A model generated the notes under the pieces. That model searched no databases, was not told the DNA's origin, and saw only the letters and a list, made by a program, of their open reading frames with translations. DNA of 64,000 bases. Source: an uncultured Alistipes sp. (GTDB lineage: Bacteria > Bacteroidota > Bacteroidia > Bacteroidales > Rikenellaceae). The position numbers and the translations under genes are program-made. Of the stretch, positions 32,966-41,466 are shown piece by piece. Location: contig CALUIK010000005.1 in the NCBI GenBank assembly GCA_944320685.1, positions 62,001-126,000 on the forward strand, read 5' to 3'. Every line of letters starts with the position of its first letter. Positions within the stretch are counted from its first letter, which is position 1.

Positions 32966-32981
32966 TGGCACGCCTTTGGCA
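32966..32981 (+). promoter_or_regulatory. Predicted sigma-54 promoter of the TolC/HlyD/FtsX operon
   Basis: TGGCACGCCTTTGGCA has GG at 32967-32968 and GC at 32979-32980 with exactly 10 nt between, matching the -24/-12 consensus TGGCAC-N5-TTGCA except for one base. Transcription would begin near 32992, about 28 nt before the ATG at 33020. No TAnnTTTG box competes here. Confidence 0.8.
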
Positions 32982-33019
32982 TGTATGAGGGACAGACGGA
33001 AAAACAATTGAAAACATAT

Positions 33020-34345
33020 ATGAAAAAAGCATTTTTCACCCTTGCCGTGTCTATTTTATTGATACCTTCACAGGCGCAGGATCGCATGTCGCTCGAGGAC
33101 TGCATGGCCTATGCCGTAGATCATTCGACGTCGGTAGGGCAGCAGGTCAACTCGCTGGAGAGCACGCGGCAGGACTATATCGGCGCCGTGGCGTCGGCCC
33201 TGCCTTCGGTCGGGGCCTCGACCGGCGGCAACATGAGTTTCGGCCGTGGCCTCGACCCCGAGACAAATACCTACACCACAACCTCCACATTCAGCAACTC
33301 GTACGGCATTTCGGCTTCTGTATCGGTATTCAACGGCCTGTCGGTCATAAACTCGATCCGTGCGACGAAGGTGCTGCGGGCCAAGGGCGTCGAGGATCTG
33401 CAGCTTGCGCGCGACGAGGTGGCGATGAACACTATGTCGGCATACTTCGACGTGGTGTACTATACGGGTGCTGTCGAGATCGCGCGCGAACAGCTGGAGA
33501 CGAGCCGCACGGAGCTCGAGCAGGTTCGGATGCTCTACGAACTGGGCGACAAGGCTCTGGCTGACGTGGCGGAGGTGGAGGCGCAGGTGGCCAACTACGA
33601 CTACCTGCTCACGCAGCAGCAGAACAACCTCGCGCTGGCCATCATCGCCCTGCGCAAGGTGATGAACTACCCGCAGGGGGAGCCGCTGGAGGTTAATACC
33701 GAGGTAAACATCGACGGCATTATGGTAGGCGAGCCGCTGTCACAGGTTCTGGAGTACGCCCTCAAGTACAACCCCAAGGTGCGCTCGGCCGAGATGAACA
33801 ACCGTTACTACCGGATCAATTATGCCACGGCAAAGGGCCGTTACCTCCCATCGATAAGCCTTTCGGGCGGATACAGCACCAACTATTTCACCAATCTGGA
33901 CGACGGCTCGAACTACGCCGGTTTCTTCCGTCAGCTGAACAACAACCGAGGTTCCTATGTCGGCGTGTCGATGTCGATACCTATTTTTTCGGGTTTGAGC
34001 CGCCGTGTCTCAAAACACAAGGCGAAGCTCAACTTCGATAACGCCGTGCTGCAGCACGAGGAGTTGTTGCGCACGCTCGAGAACGATGTGACACGTACCT
34101 ATCAGGAGATGCAGAACTACGGCAAACAGTACGTGCTGGGCCAGAAGAAAGTGCATGCCAACGAACTGGCGTACCGCAGCGTGTCGCAGAAGTTCTCCGA
34201 GGGCATGGTCTCGGTCGTCGAGTTGCAGACTGCGGCCAACAACCTGCTGCAGGCGCGTTCCGACCTTTTGTATGCGCGGTTGCAGTATATAATACAATGC
34301 CGCATGGTCGACTATTACAACGGCGAGCCGCTGATCCGCCGGTAG
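33020..34345 (+). CDS. TolC-family outer-membrane channel protein
   Basis: A 441-residue outer-membrane factor with signal peptide MKKAFFTLAVSILLIPSQAQ. It has two internally similar coiled-coil halves typical of TolC: MSLEDCMAYAVDHSTSVGQQ at the start, and YKVRSAEM-type repeats with ARDEVAMNTMSAYFDV and LLRTLENDVTRTYQEM. The C-terminus (YTLIQCRMVDYYNGEPL-like) is as expected. It should form the trimeric exit duct for the HlyD/ABC pump encoded downstream. The start at 33020 gives the clean signal peptide, while 32981 would lie before the predicted transcription start. Confidence 0.93.
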   Translation: MKKAFFTLAVSILLIPSQAQDRMSLEDCMAYAVDHSTSVGQQVNSLESTRQDYIGAVASALPSVGASTGGNMSFGRGLDPETNTYTTTSTFSNSYGISASVSVFNGLSVINSIRATKVLRAKGVEDLQLARDEVAMNTMSAYFDVVYYTGAVEIAREQLETSRTELEQVRMLYELGDKALADVAEVEAQVANYDYLLTQQQNNLALAIIALRKVMNYPQGEPLEVNTEVNIDGIMVGEPLSQVLEYALKYNPKVRSAEMNNRYYRINYATAKGRYLPSISLSGGYSTNYFTNLDDGSNYAGFFRQLNNNRGSYVGVSMSIPIFSGLSRRVSKHKAKLNFDNAVLQHEELLRTLENDVTRTYQEMQNYGKQYVLGQKKVHANELAYRSVSQKFSEGMVSVVELQTAANNLLQARSDLLYARLQYIIQCRMVDYYNGEPLIRR

Positions 34346-34413
34346 GCTCGACGGCACGACCCGCAGCGGCTCGATGAACAGAGGATGGATAATATAAGTA
34401 AAAACATACAGCT

Positions 34414-35673
34414 ATGGATATCAAACTCGAAAAGAAGAAGGGCTGGAGAGCCCTCCTGCAGATGAAGAACCTGCCTTATGCCTTCGGCGGCGTGTTCATT
34501 GTTTTCGTAATATGGCTTCTGGTGCGCGACAACGCCTCGACGCTGCGCGTGGATGCCGACGTGGTGACCGTCTCGGAGGTCGAAGCGGGTGAGTTCAACG
34601 ACTATGTGCGCCTTACGGGTACGGTGCAGCCAATCACTACGGTGCAGATCTCGCCCCTTGAGACCGGCGTTGTGGAGCGTATCGTGGCCGAGGAGGGCAC
34701 GAAGGTCAAAAAGGGCGACGTCATCGTCGAGATGTCGAACAACTCGCTGAGCATGCAGATCCTGCAGTCGGAGGCCGACCTTGCGGAGAAGCAGAACATA
34801 CTGCGCAATACGCTTATATCGATGGAGCAGGAGCGCCTGTCGCTGCGGCAGGAGCAGTTGCAGCTGGACATCGACGTCGAGCGCAAGCGCCGCGATTACG
34901 AGCGCAAGGAACGCCTCTACAAGAACGAACTCCTTTCGCAGGAGGAGTGGATGCAGGCCAAGGAGGATTACGAACTGGCATTGAACAGACGCACGCTCAA
35001 CACCGAGAAACAGCGTCAGGATTCGCTCTTCCGCTCGAATCAGGTGGGGCAGATGGAGGAGAGCCTCCACTCGATGGAACTCAACATGCAGCTCATTCGC
35101 GAGCGCGTCGACAATCTCAAGGTCAAGGCGCCGATCGACGGCGAGGTGGGAATGCTCGACATCGTACTGGGCCAGTCCGTGGGCCCGGGTGCGGCCATAG
35201 GCCAGGTGAACGATCTGTCGGCATACAAGGTGACGGCACAGATCGACGAGCACTATATCGACCGCGTGACGATAGGCCTCACGGCCTCGTTCGAGCGTCA
35301 GGATACGCGCTTCGAGATGCTCCTGCGCAAGGTATATCCCGAGGTGCGCGAAGGCCAGTTCCGATCCGACTTCGTATTCACGGGCGACATCCCCGAGAAT
35401 ATACGCAGCGGCCAGACATACTACCTCAATCTGCAGCTGGGGCAGCCCACCGAGTCGATCATCATCCCGCGCGGCTCGTTCTACCAGTCGACTGGCGGCT
35501 CGTGGATATACGTCGTCGACGCCTCGGGCGAGAAGGCGCACCGCCGCCAGATACGCATCGGACGCCAGAACCCGCAGTATTACGAGGTCGTCGAGGGCCT
35601 CGACGCCGGCGAGCGGGTGATAACCTCGTCGTACGACAACTTCGGCGACCACGACGTGCTGATACTCAAATAA
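34414..35673 (+). CDS. HlyD/MacA-family periplasmic adaptor protein
   Basis: A 419-residue membrane-fusion protein. One transmembrane helix lies near residues 22-41 (YAFGGVFIVFVIWLLV). The barrel-sandwich halves are GTVQPITTVQISPLETGVVE and VKAPIDGEVGMLDIVLGQSV, with a long coiled-coil hairpin between them (about residues 110-230). A membrane-proximal beta domain ends the protein. It links the inner-membrane ABC permeases to the TolC protein. It lies 68 bp after tolC and 33 bp before the first permease. Confidence 0.92.
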   Translation: MDIKLEKKKGWRALLQMKNLPYAFGGVFIVFVIWLLVRDNASTLRVDADVVTVSEVEAGEFNDYVRLTGTVQPITTVQISPLETGVVERIVAEEGTKVKKGDVIVEMSNNSLSMQILQSEADLAEKQNILRNTLISMEQERLSLRQEQLQLDIDVERKRRDYERKERLYKNELLSQEEWMQAKEDYELALNRRTLNTEKQRQDSLFRSNQVGQMEESLHSMELNMQLIRERVDNLKVKAPIDGEVGMLDIVLGQSVGPGAAIGQVNDLSAYKVTAQIDEHYIDRVTIGLTASFERQDTRFEMLLRKVYPEVREGQFRSDFVFTGDIPENIRSGQTYYLNLQLGQPTESIIIPRGSFYQSTGGSWIYVVDASGEKAHRRQIRIGRQNPQYYEVVEGLDAGERVITSSYDNFGDHDVLILK

Positions 35674-35706
35674 CCGAGCTATTTACCAATAAACAACTTT
35701 TACCTT

Positions 35707-38097
35707 ATGCTGTACGATTTCCTCATGTTGCTTCGCCGATACAAGGTCTCGTCGGTGCTGAACATAACGGGCATGGGTCTGGCCTTTGCGGCGGCCTACC
35801 TGATGCTGGTGCAGGTGGTCTTCGATTTCTCCTACAACCGTTCGCTGCCCGATGCCGCCGACATCTACCGTCTGGAGTACCCCAGCTGGTACAACGACGG
35901 CCGCTGGGGTACCACATGGAACCGTCACAATCCTATGGAGTATTGCGAGGGCATTCCCGAAGTGGAGGCTGCGGCTACATTCCGCTGCGAGGGTTACACG
36001 AACCGCGATTACTCGATCCGGCGCAACGACACGATCGACAACCTCACGATGAACAGCACCAACTGCGAGCGTGCGGGTCTCGATGTATTCGGATTCGAAT
36101 GCGTGGCCGGATCGTTCGACGACTTCATCGGGCCGTATACGGCCGTCATATCCGAGACGGCGGCCAAACGCTGCGGGCTTGGTGTCGGCGATGTGCTGCA
36201 TTCGGGGCGCGGCGCCACCGAGGGCAGCCATACGCTCACCATAGTGGCCGTATACCGCGACTTTCCCGAGCCGAGCAGTGTGGCAAACAACGATATGTTC
36301 GTTGGCATGGTGCCTGTGGAGCAGCACGACCGCTCGAACTGGAACGACCCCTTCTACCTGCGCCTTGCGCCCGGCACATCGCCCGAGGCTGTGGAGGAGA
36401 AGATCAAGGATTTCCTGCGCGAGGAGGCCGCCAACGAAGGCTACACGCAGGAGGAGACCGAGCGGCTGTTGCCCACGAAAGCGCCGCGCCTGAACAACGT
36501 GTGCGACATATACTTCTCGCGCGATACGGAGGGCAACGACGGCCTGACGGGCAACATCTCCACCACCTATACGCTGTTGAGCATCGCCGTGCTGGTGATC
36601 GTTATCGCCTTCATCAACTTCATCAACTTCTTCTTCGCGCTGATCCCCGTGCGCATCCGCGCCGTCAATACGCGCAAGATATTCGGCGCCTCGAACGCAC
36701 GCCTGCGCGTGGGGTTCGTGGCCGAGACCGTGGGGCTGTTCGTCGTGGCGCTTGCCGTGGCCTACGGCCTTGTGGTGATCTTCAACGACACGCAGATGGC
36801 AACTTACCTGTCGACATCGGCGGCCGTAGGCAGAAACCTGCCGCTGGCGCTGGGCTTCGTGGCCGTAGCCGTGGCGGCGGGTATCCTGATAAGCCTCTAT
36901 CCCATATTCTACATCACCTCGTTCTCGCCCGCATTCGTTATCAAGGGCTCGTTCCAAGCCACACGCTCGGGCCGCGTGCTGCGCTACACGCTGGTGGGCG
37001 TGCAATATGTGATCTCGATCGCGCTCATCATCGTGACGCTATTCATACAGATGCAGCACAACTACATGATGAACTACGACATGGGATTCGACAAGGGCGG
37101 CATACTTGCCGTCGACGGCCCCACAATGTACAACTACCAGCAGATGGATGCCCTTGCGGAAAAGCTCCGTCAGAACCCCATGGTTACCGACGTCACCTTC
37201 AGCGCGGGCGACATCGTGGCGCCGCAGCGCATGGGTTGGGGGCGTGAGTTCAGGGACAAGACGATCTCGTTCCAGTGCTATCCCGTGGCGTGGAACTTCC
37301 TCGACTTCATGGGTATCAAGGTAGTCGAGGGGCGCGACTTCACCAAGGACGACTACCAGCGCGCAAACGGTGTCTTCATCTTCAACGAGAGCGCCAAGCG
37401 GGCCTTCGAGTTTACCCTCGACGACAAACTGAACGGACACGCCAACGATACCGACATTGTGGGCTTCTGCGAGGATTTCCACTTCATGCCGCTGCAGTAC
37501 GGTGTGGAGCCCTTCTGCTTCTACGTCTTCGGTTCGACGGCGTGGTACTACCCGAGCCATGTGTATGTGCGCATAGCGGCCGGTACGGGCATCCGCGAGG
37601 CCATCCGCTATGTGCGTGAGGCGGTCATGGCGTTCGACCCCTCGCTCGAGGCCGACAAGGTGTACGTCAGCATCTTCGACGAGGAGCTGGGCAAGTACTA
37701 CGATGCCGAGGAGCGGCTGGCGCGCCTTATCGCGGCCTTCTCGCTGCTGTCGATCGTGATCTCGATGCTGGGCGTATTCGGACTGGTGCTCTTCGAGACG
37801 CAGTACCGCCGCAAGGAGATCGGCATCCGCCGCGTGAACGGAGCCTCGGTGCGCTCGATACTCGAGATGTTCAACCTGCAGTTCCTGCGTATCGTGGGCA
37901 TATGCACCGTCATCGCCCTGCCGATAAGCTACTACATCGTGGACCGCTGGCTGCAGGGCTTCGCCACGCGCATGCCGATGCACTGGTGGGTGTTCGTGGC
38001 GGCCGTGATAATCGTGGGCCTGATAACGGTGGTGACGGTTACGGCACGCAGCTGGCGCGCCGCCAACGAGAACCCCATAAACGCCATACAGCACTGA
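35707..38097 (+). CDS. MacB/FtsX-type ABC transporter permease 1
   Basis: A 796-residue inner-membrane protein with the FtsX-like double-module plan. A TM near residue 20 (MLLRRYKVSSVLNITGMGLA precedes it) is followed by a MacB periplasmic core, then three TMs starting YTLLSIAVLVIVIAFINFIN. A second TM and periplasmic region follow, and a last FtsX block (LLSIVISMLGVFGLVLFETQ ... RRKEIGIRRVNGASV). The C-terminus ANENPINAIQH is family-typical. It has no ATPase domain of its own and must use the separate ATPase gene downstream. Such proteins act as mechanotransmitters moving substrates from periplasm through TolC. Confidence 0.92.
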   Translation: MLYDFLMLLRRYKVSSVLNITGMGLAFAAAYLMLVQVVFDFSYNRSLPDAADIYRLEYPSWYNDGRWGTTWNRHNPMEYCEGIPEVEAAATFRCEGYTNRDYSIRRNDTIDNLTMNSTNCERAGLDVFGFECVAGSFDDFIGPYTAVISETAAKRCGLGVGDVLHSGRGATEGSHTLTIVAVYRDFPEPSSVANNDMFVGMVPVEQHDRSNWNDPFYLRLAPGTSPEAVEEKIKDFLREEAANEGYTQEETERLLPTKAPRLNNVCDIYFSRDTEGNDGLTGNISTTYTLLSIAVLVIVIAFINFINFFFALIPVRIRAVNTRKIFGASNARLRVGFVAETVGLFVVALAVAYGLVVIFNDTQMATYLSTSAAVGRNLPLALGFVAVAVAAGILISLYPIFYITSFSPAFVIKGSFQATRSGRVLRYTLVGVQYVISIALIIVTLFIQMQHNYMMNYDMGFDKGGILAVDGPTMYNYQQMDALAEKLRQNPMVTDVTFSAGDIVAPQRMGWGREFRDKTISFQCYPVAWNFLDFMGIKVVEGRDFTKDDYQRANGVFIFNESAKRAFEFTLDDKLNGHANDTDIVGFCEDFHFMPLQYGVEPFCFYVFGSTAWYYPSHVYVRIAAGTGIREAIRYVREAVMAFDPSLEADKVYVSIFDEELGKYYDAEERLARLIAAFSLLSIVISMLGVFGLVLFETQYRRKEIGIRRVNGASVRSILEMFNLQFLRIVGICTVIALPISYYIVDRWLQGFATRMPMHWWVFVAAVIIVGLITVVTVTARSWRAANENPINAIQH

Positions 38098-38183
38098 TGC
38101 GGCGGCCGCGACGGCGGGCCGCATCCCGAAAACAGGATTTACGACAAGAAAAAATATTAGAAAACATTTAAAAATTTACAGTT

Positions 38184-38870
38184 ATGTCAATGTTGAAAGT
38201 TGAAAACCTCAAGAAGAGTTTCTTTACCGAAGAGATCGAGACCATCGCCCTGAACGGCGTGTCATTCGAAGTGGAAGAGGGCGAGTTCGTCGCCGTGATG
38301 GGGCCCTCGGGCTGCGGCAAGTCGACGTTGCTCAATATTCTGGGCCTGCTCGACAACCCCACGAGCGGCGAATACTACCTCATCGACCGCGAGGTGGGCA
38401 AGCTTCGCGAGCGCGACCGCACGAAGTTCCGCAAGGGCAATATAGGGTTCGTCTTCCAGTCGTTCAACCTGATCGACGAACTGAACGTCTCGGAGAATGT
38501 CGAACTGCCGCTCATATATTTGGGCGTCAAGTCGTCGGAGCGCAAGGAGCGCGTTAAGAAGATACTCGACCGCATGAACATCTCGCACCGTGCCGACCAC
38601 TTCCCGCAGCAGTTGTCGGGCGGTCAGCAGCAGCGTGTGGCCATAGCCCGCGCCTTGGTGGCCAACCCCAAACTGATCCTCGCCGACGAGCCCACGGGCA
38701 ACCTCGACTCGAAGAACGGTCAGGAGGTGATGATGCTGTTGCAGGAGCTCAACCGCGAGGGCACCACCGTCATCATGGTGACGCACTCGCAGCACGACGC
38801 CTCGTACGCCTCGCGCACGCTCTGTCTCTTCGACGGCGAACTGGTGACCGACGTTCGCAACCGCCTGTAG
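38184..38870 (+). CDS. ABC transporter ATP-binding protein (MacB/LolD type)
   Basis: A 228-residue ATPase. Walker A is [11 protein letters not shown], the Q-loop lies in [15 protein letters not shown], the ABC signature is [16 protein letters not shown], Walker B is [13 protein letters not shown], and the switch His is in VTHSQHD. All residues are intact. It is the only ATPase gene among the four permease genes of this operon, so it probably energises all of them. It lies 86 bp after permease 1. ATG at 38190 is an alternative start. Confidence 0.96.
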   Translation: MSMLKVENLKKSFFTEEIETIALNGVSFEVEEGEFVAVMGPSGCGKSTLLNILGLLDNPTSGEYYLIDREVGKLRERDRTKFRKGNIGFVFQSFNLIDELNVSENVELPLIYLGVKSSERKERVKKILDRMNISHRADHFPQQLSGGQQQRVAIARALVANPKLILADEPTGNLDSKNGQEVMMLLQELNREGTTVIMVTHSQHDASYASRTLCLFDGELVTDVRNRL

Positions 38871-38998
38871 GGGTGCCCCCCCCCTCGGGTCGCCCGCCAC
38901 CGCCGACAGGTGGGACGGGTGTGCCCGAACGCGAAAGTTTAGGTGCGGAGCCTGATATTGAAGTGTAGAACGACGACAGATAATTGGAGTAGGAAACT

Positions 38999-41320
38999 AT
39001 GAAATCATTGAAATATTCGCTTGCCTACCTCGGCAAGAACCGTGGCAACGTGGTGTCGCGTCTGCTATCGCTGTCGCTGGGTATAGCTGTAGCGATTCTG
39101 ATATTCTCGTACGTGGGCTTCGTGCTTACATACGACCGGTTCCTGCCTGACAGGGACCGTATATACCAAGTCTGGATGCAGTCGCCGCAGTTCGGCATGA
39201 GCGACAAGATGTTCCTGCCGATGGCGCCATCGCTCAAGGCCGATATGCCGCAGATCGAGAGCGCGGTGCATCTGATCAGCCGCACCTACCAGATCGAGAG
39301 CGGTGGCGAGACATACGACGTTGAGGGGTTGCTGGTGGGCACCGAGTTCTTCGACGTGCTGGATTTCGGCGTGGTGAGCGGCGATGCGCACCGCGTCCTC
39401 TCGGCCGAAGGACGGGGTACGGCGATGATCTCGGAGCGTCTGGCCCGCAAGCTCTTCGGCCATGGTGACCCGCTGGGGCAGCCGTTGATGGGCGAGGGAC
39501 GTGAGGCGATTACCGTGGGAGGGATATTCCGTACGCCGCCAGCGAACAACTCGCTCGGCAGTTTCGATATGCTCATGTGGCTGTCTTATGATCCTGCCGA
39601 CGGCTCGGGATGGAACGGCGGAGACTCGTTCCCCTCGTACATAAAACTCGTCGAGGGGGCCGACATCGCCCAAGTCGAGGATGGCGTGGAGGGCTTCGTC
39701 GAGAGGCACGGCATGACGGACTTCTTCAAGGAGTGGAACGTGAAACTGCTCTTCCTGCCGGTGACGCAGAGCCATTTCGTCTCGAATACGGTGCGGCAGA
39801 TGCAGTACCTGCTCTCGGCCGTGGGTTTCGTGGCGCTGATGGTGGCGTGCCTGAACTATGTCATGCTCTCCATCTCGTCGCTGTCGCGGCGCAGCCGTAC
39901 TATAGCCGTCCTGCGCTGCAACGGCGCCGGTCGCGGCGATGTATTCTCGATGCTGTTGTGGGAGACGCTGCTGCTGGTGGCGGCGTCGGTGGCGATGGCG
40001 GCGTTTGTGATATTCTGCCTCGCCAGCGAGATACGTACGCTTCTGGGATATGACGTGGCGGAACTGTTCGCCCTGCGGCGTATTTGGATTCCGTTTGTGG
40101 TGTGCATTGCGGCATTTTTGCTGTCGGGCATAATCCCTGCGGCGCTGTTCTCGGCCGTTGACCTGCAATACGCCTTCCGCGGCGGCAGCGACAACCGCAC
40201 ATTGTGGAAACGGTCATTGCTGTTCGTGCAGATCGCCTGCACCACCGGCGTGGTCCTGTTCCTCGGTATCAGCGTCCGGCAGCTCGACTATGTGCGGCGT
40301 GCCGACTACGGATACGAGTACGGCAACGTTGTGACGGCGGCCGTTCCGGCACGTATCTCCGTGCTGCGTACGTTGTGCGGCGAACTGCGCGCCCTGCCCG
40401 AGGTCGAGGAGGCGGGACTCTCGTTCTCGCTCCCCGTGTGGAACTATTCGGGCCAGCCGGCCAAGGACGAGTCGGGCAAGCTGCTCTTCAGCTGCCGCTG
40501 GGAGGTGTGGGATTCCCACTACGTCCCGACGATGGAAATGGAGATCGTTGAGGGCCGCAACCTGAACGAGACTGATGGCAGCTATGCCGTGCTGGTGAAC
40601 GAGACCTACGCCGCCAACCGCGGTTGGACGGGCTCGGCCGTGGGCCGCGAGATATACGACGGCGACGGTCCCTTTGAGATCGTGGGCGTGGTGAAGGACT
40701 TCAGGATGGCTGGCGGCGATGTGATGCCCATCGTCTGCCACAACGCGAAATACGTTTACTCGAGCGATTCTGACAAGCGTAGGTTCATGCTCTCCGTTCG
40801 CCTGAACAGAATTACGCCCGAGGCGTTGAAGAAGGTCGCGGCTACTATCGACGGCATTTATGACGAGAGCTACCGTTATACGCTCACACCCTATAGCGAA
40901 GAGATGGAGCTGCTATTCACCGACCAGAGGCAGATGCGCAACGGCATGCTGCTCGTATGCGCGGTGACGCTCGTAATAGCCCTGTCGGGACTTGTCGGAT
41001 ATGTCGACAACGAGATGCAGCGTCGCCGCAAGGAGATCGCCCTGCGCAAGGTGGCGGGAGCGTCGGCGCGCGAGGTGATGGCGATGTTGGGCCGCAATAT
41101 GGCGTGGATCGTGTTGCCTGCCGTCGCTGTAGGAACGGTGATGGCTATCTATGCGGGCGATGCCTATTTGAAGATTTCGTCGGTGATGCGGTGTACGCTG
41201 CCGTGGTGGTTTTATGCCGCGGGTGTGCTGTTCGTTGTGGCGGTTGTGTATGGAATACAGGTCATACGTACGTGGCGGACCGCATGCGCCAACCCCATAG
41301 ATATGATAAAGAGCGAGTGA
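38999..41320 (+). CDS. MacB/FtsX-type ABC transporter permease 2
   Basis: A 773-residue member of the same double-FtsX permease group. It starts MKSLKYSLAYLGKNRGNVVS with a TM at about residues 25-45, a MacB-like core, and TM blocks beginning near residue 270 (LLSAVGFVALMVACLNYVML). The C-terminal block includes RRRKEIALRKVAGASAREVM and CANPIDMIKSE. It is clearly more divergent from permeases 1, 3 and 4 than those are from each other, for example at the N-terminus. It lies 128 bp after the ATPase gene, the widest internal gap, containing a nine-C tract. Confidence 0.9.
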   Translation: MKSLKYSLAYLGKNRGNVVSRLLSLSLGIAVAILIFSYVGFVLTYDRFLPDRDRIYQVWMQSPQFGMSDKMFLPMAPSLKADMPQIESAVHLISRTYQIESGGETYDVEGLLVGTEFFDVLDFGVVSGDAHRVLSAEGRGTAMISERLARKLFGHGDPLGQPLMGEGREAITVGGIFRTPPANNSLGSFDMLMWLSYDPADGSGWNGGDSFPSYIKLVEGADIAQVEDGVEGFVERHGMTDFFKEWNVKLLFLPVTQSHFVSNTVRQMQYLLSAVGFVALMVACLNYVMLSISSLSRRSRTIAVLRCNGAGRGDVFSMLLWETLLLVAASVAMAAFVIFCLASEIRTLLGYDVAELFALRRIWIPFVVCIAAFLLSGIIPAALFSAVDLQYAFRGGSDNRTLWKRSLLFVQIACTTGVVLFLGISVRQLDYVRRADYGYEYGNVVTAAVPARISVLRTLCGELRALPEVEEAGLSFSLPVWNYSGQPAKDESGKLLFSCRWEVWDSHYVPTMEMEIVEGRNLNETDGSYAVLVNETYAANRGWTGSAVGREIYDGDGPFEIVGVVKDFRMAGGDVMPIVCHNAKYVYSSDSDKRRFMLSVRLNRITPEALKKVAATIDGIYDESYRYTLTPYSEEMELLFTDQRQMRNGMLLVCAVTLVIALSGLVGYVDNEMQRRRKEIALRKVAGASAREVMAMLGRNMAWIVLPAVAVGTVMAIYAGDAYLKISSVMRCTLPWWFYAAGVLFVVAVVYGIQVIRTWRTACANPIDMIKSE

Positions 41321-41466
41321 CGGAAGTGCCGACGGGAGTATGTTGCGGATCAAGCTACGTACTCCGGCGCTTCTCGCCGCAAACTTGTAATGACGCCGTC
41401 TGCGTGGCCGGGGTTCGGTCCGTGGGCAAGGATGGTAAAACAAACAACACGATAAAGATAAGACCC

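Noticed and set aside
38876..38884. Run of nine C as a possible phase-variation switch
   Set aside because: It lies just after the ATPase stop, outside any coding frame or promoter element I can see, so length change has no evident effect.
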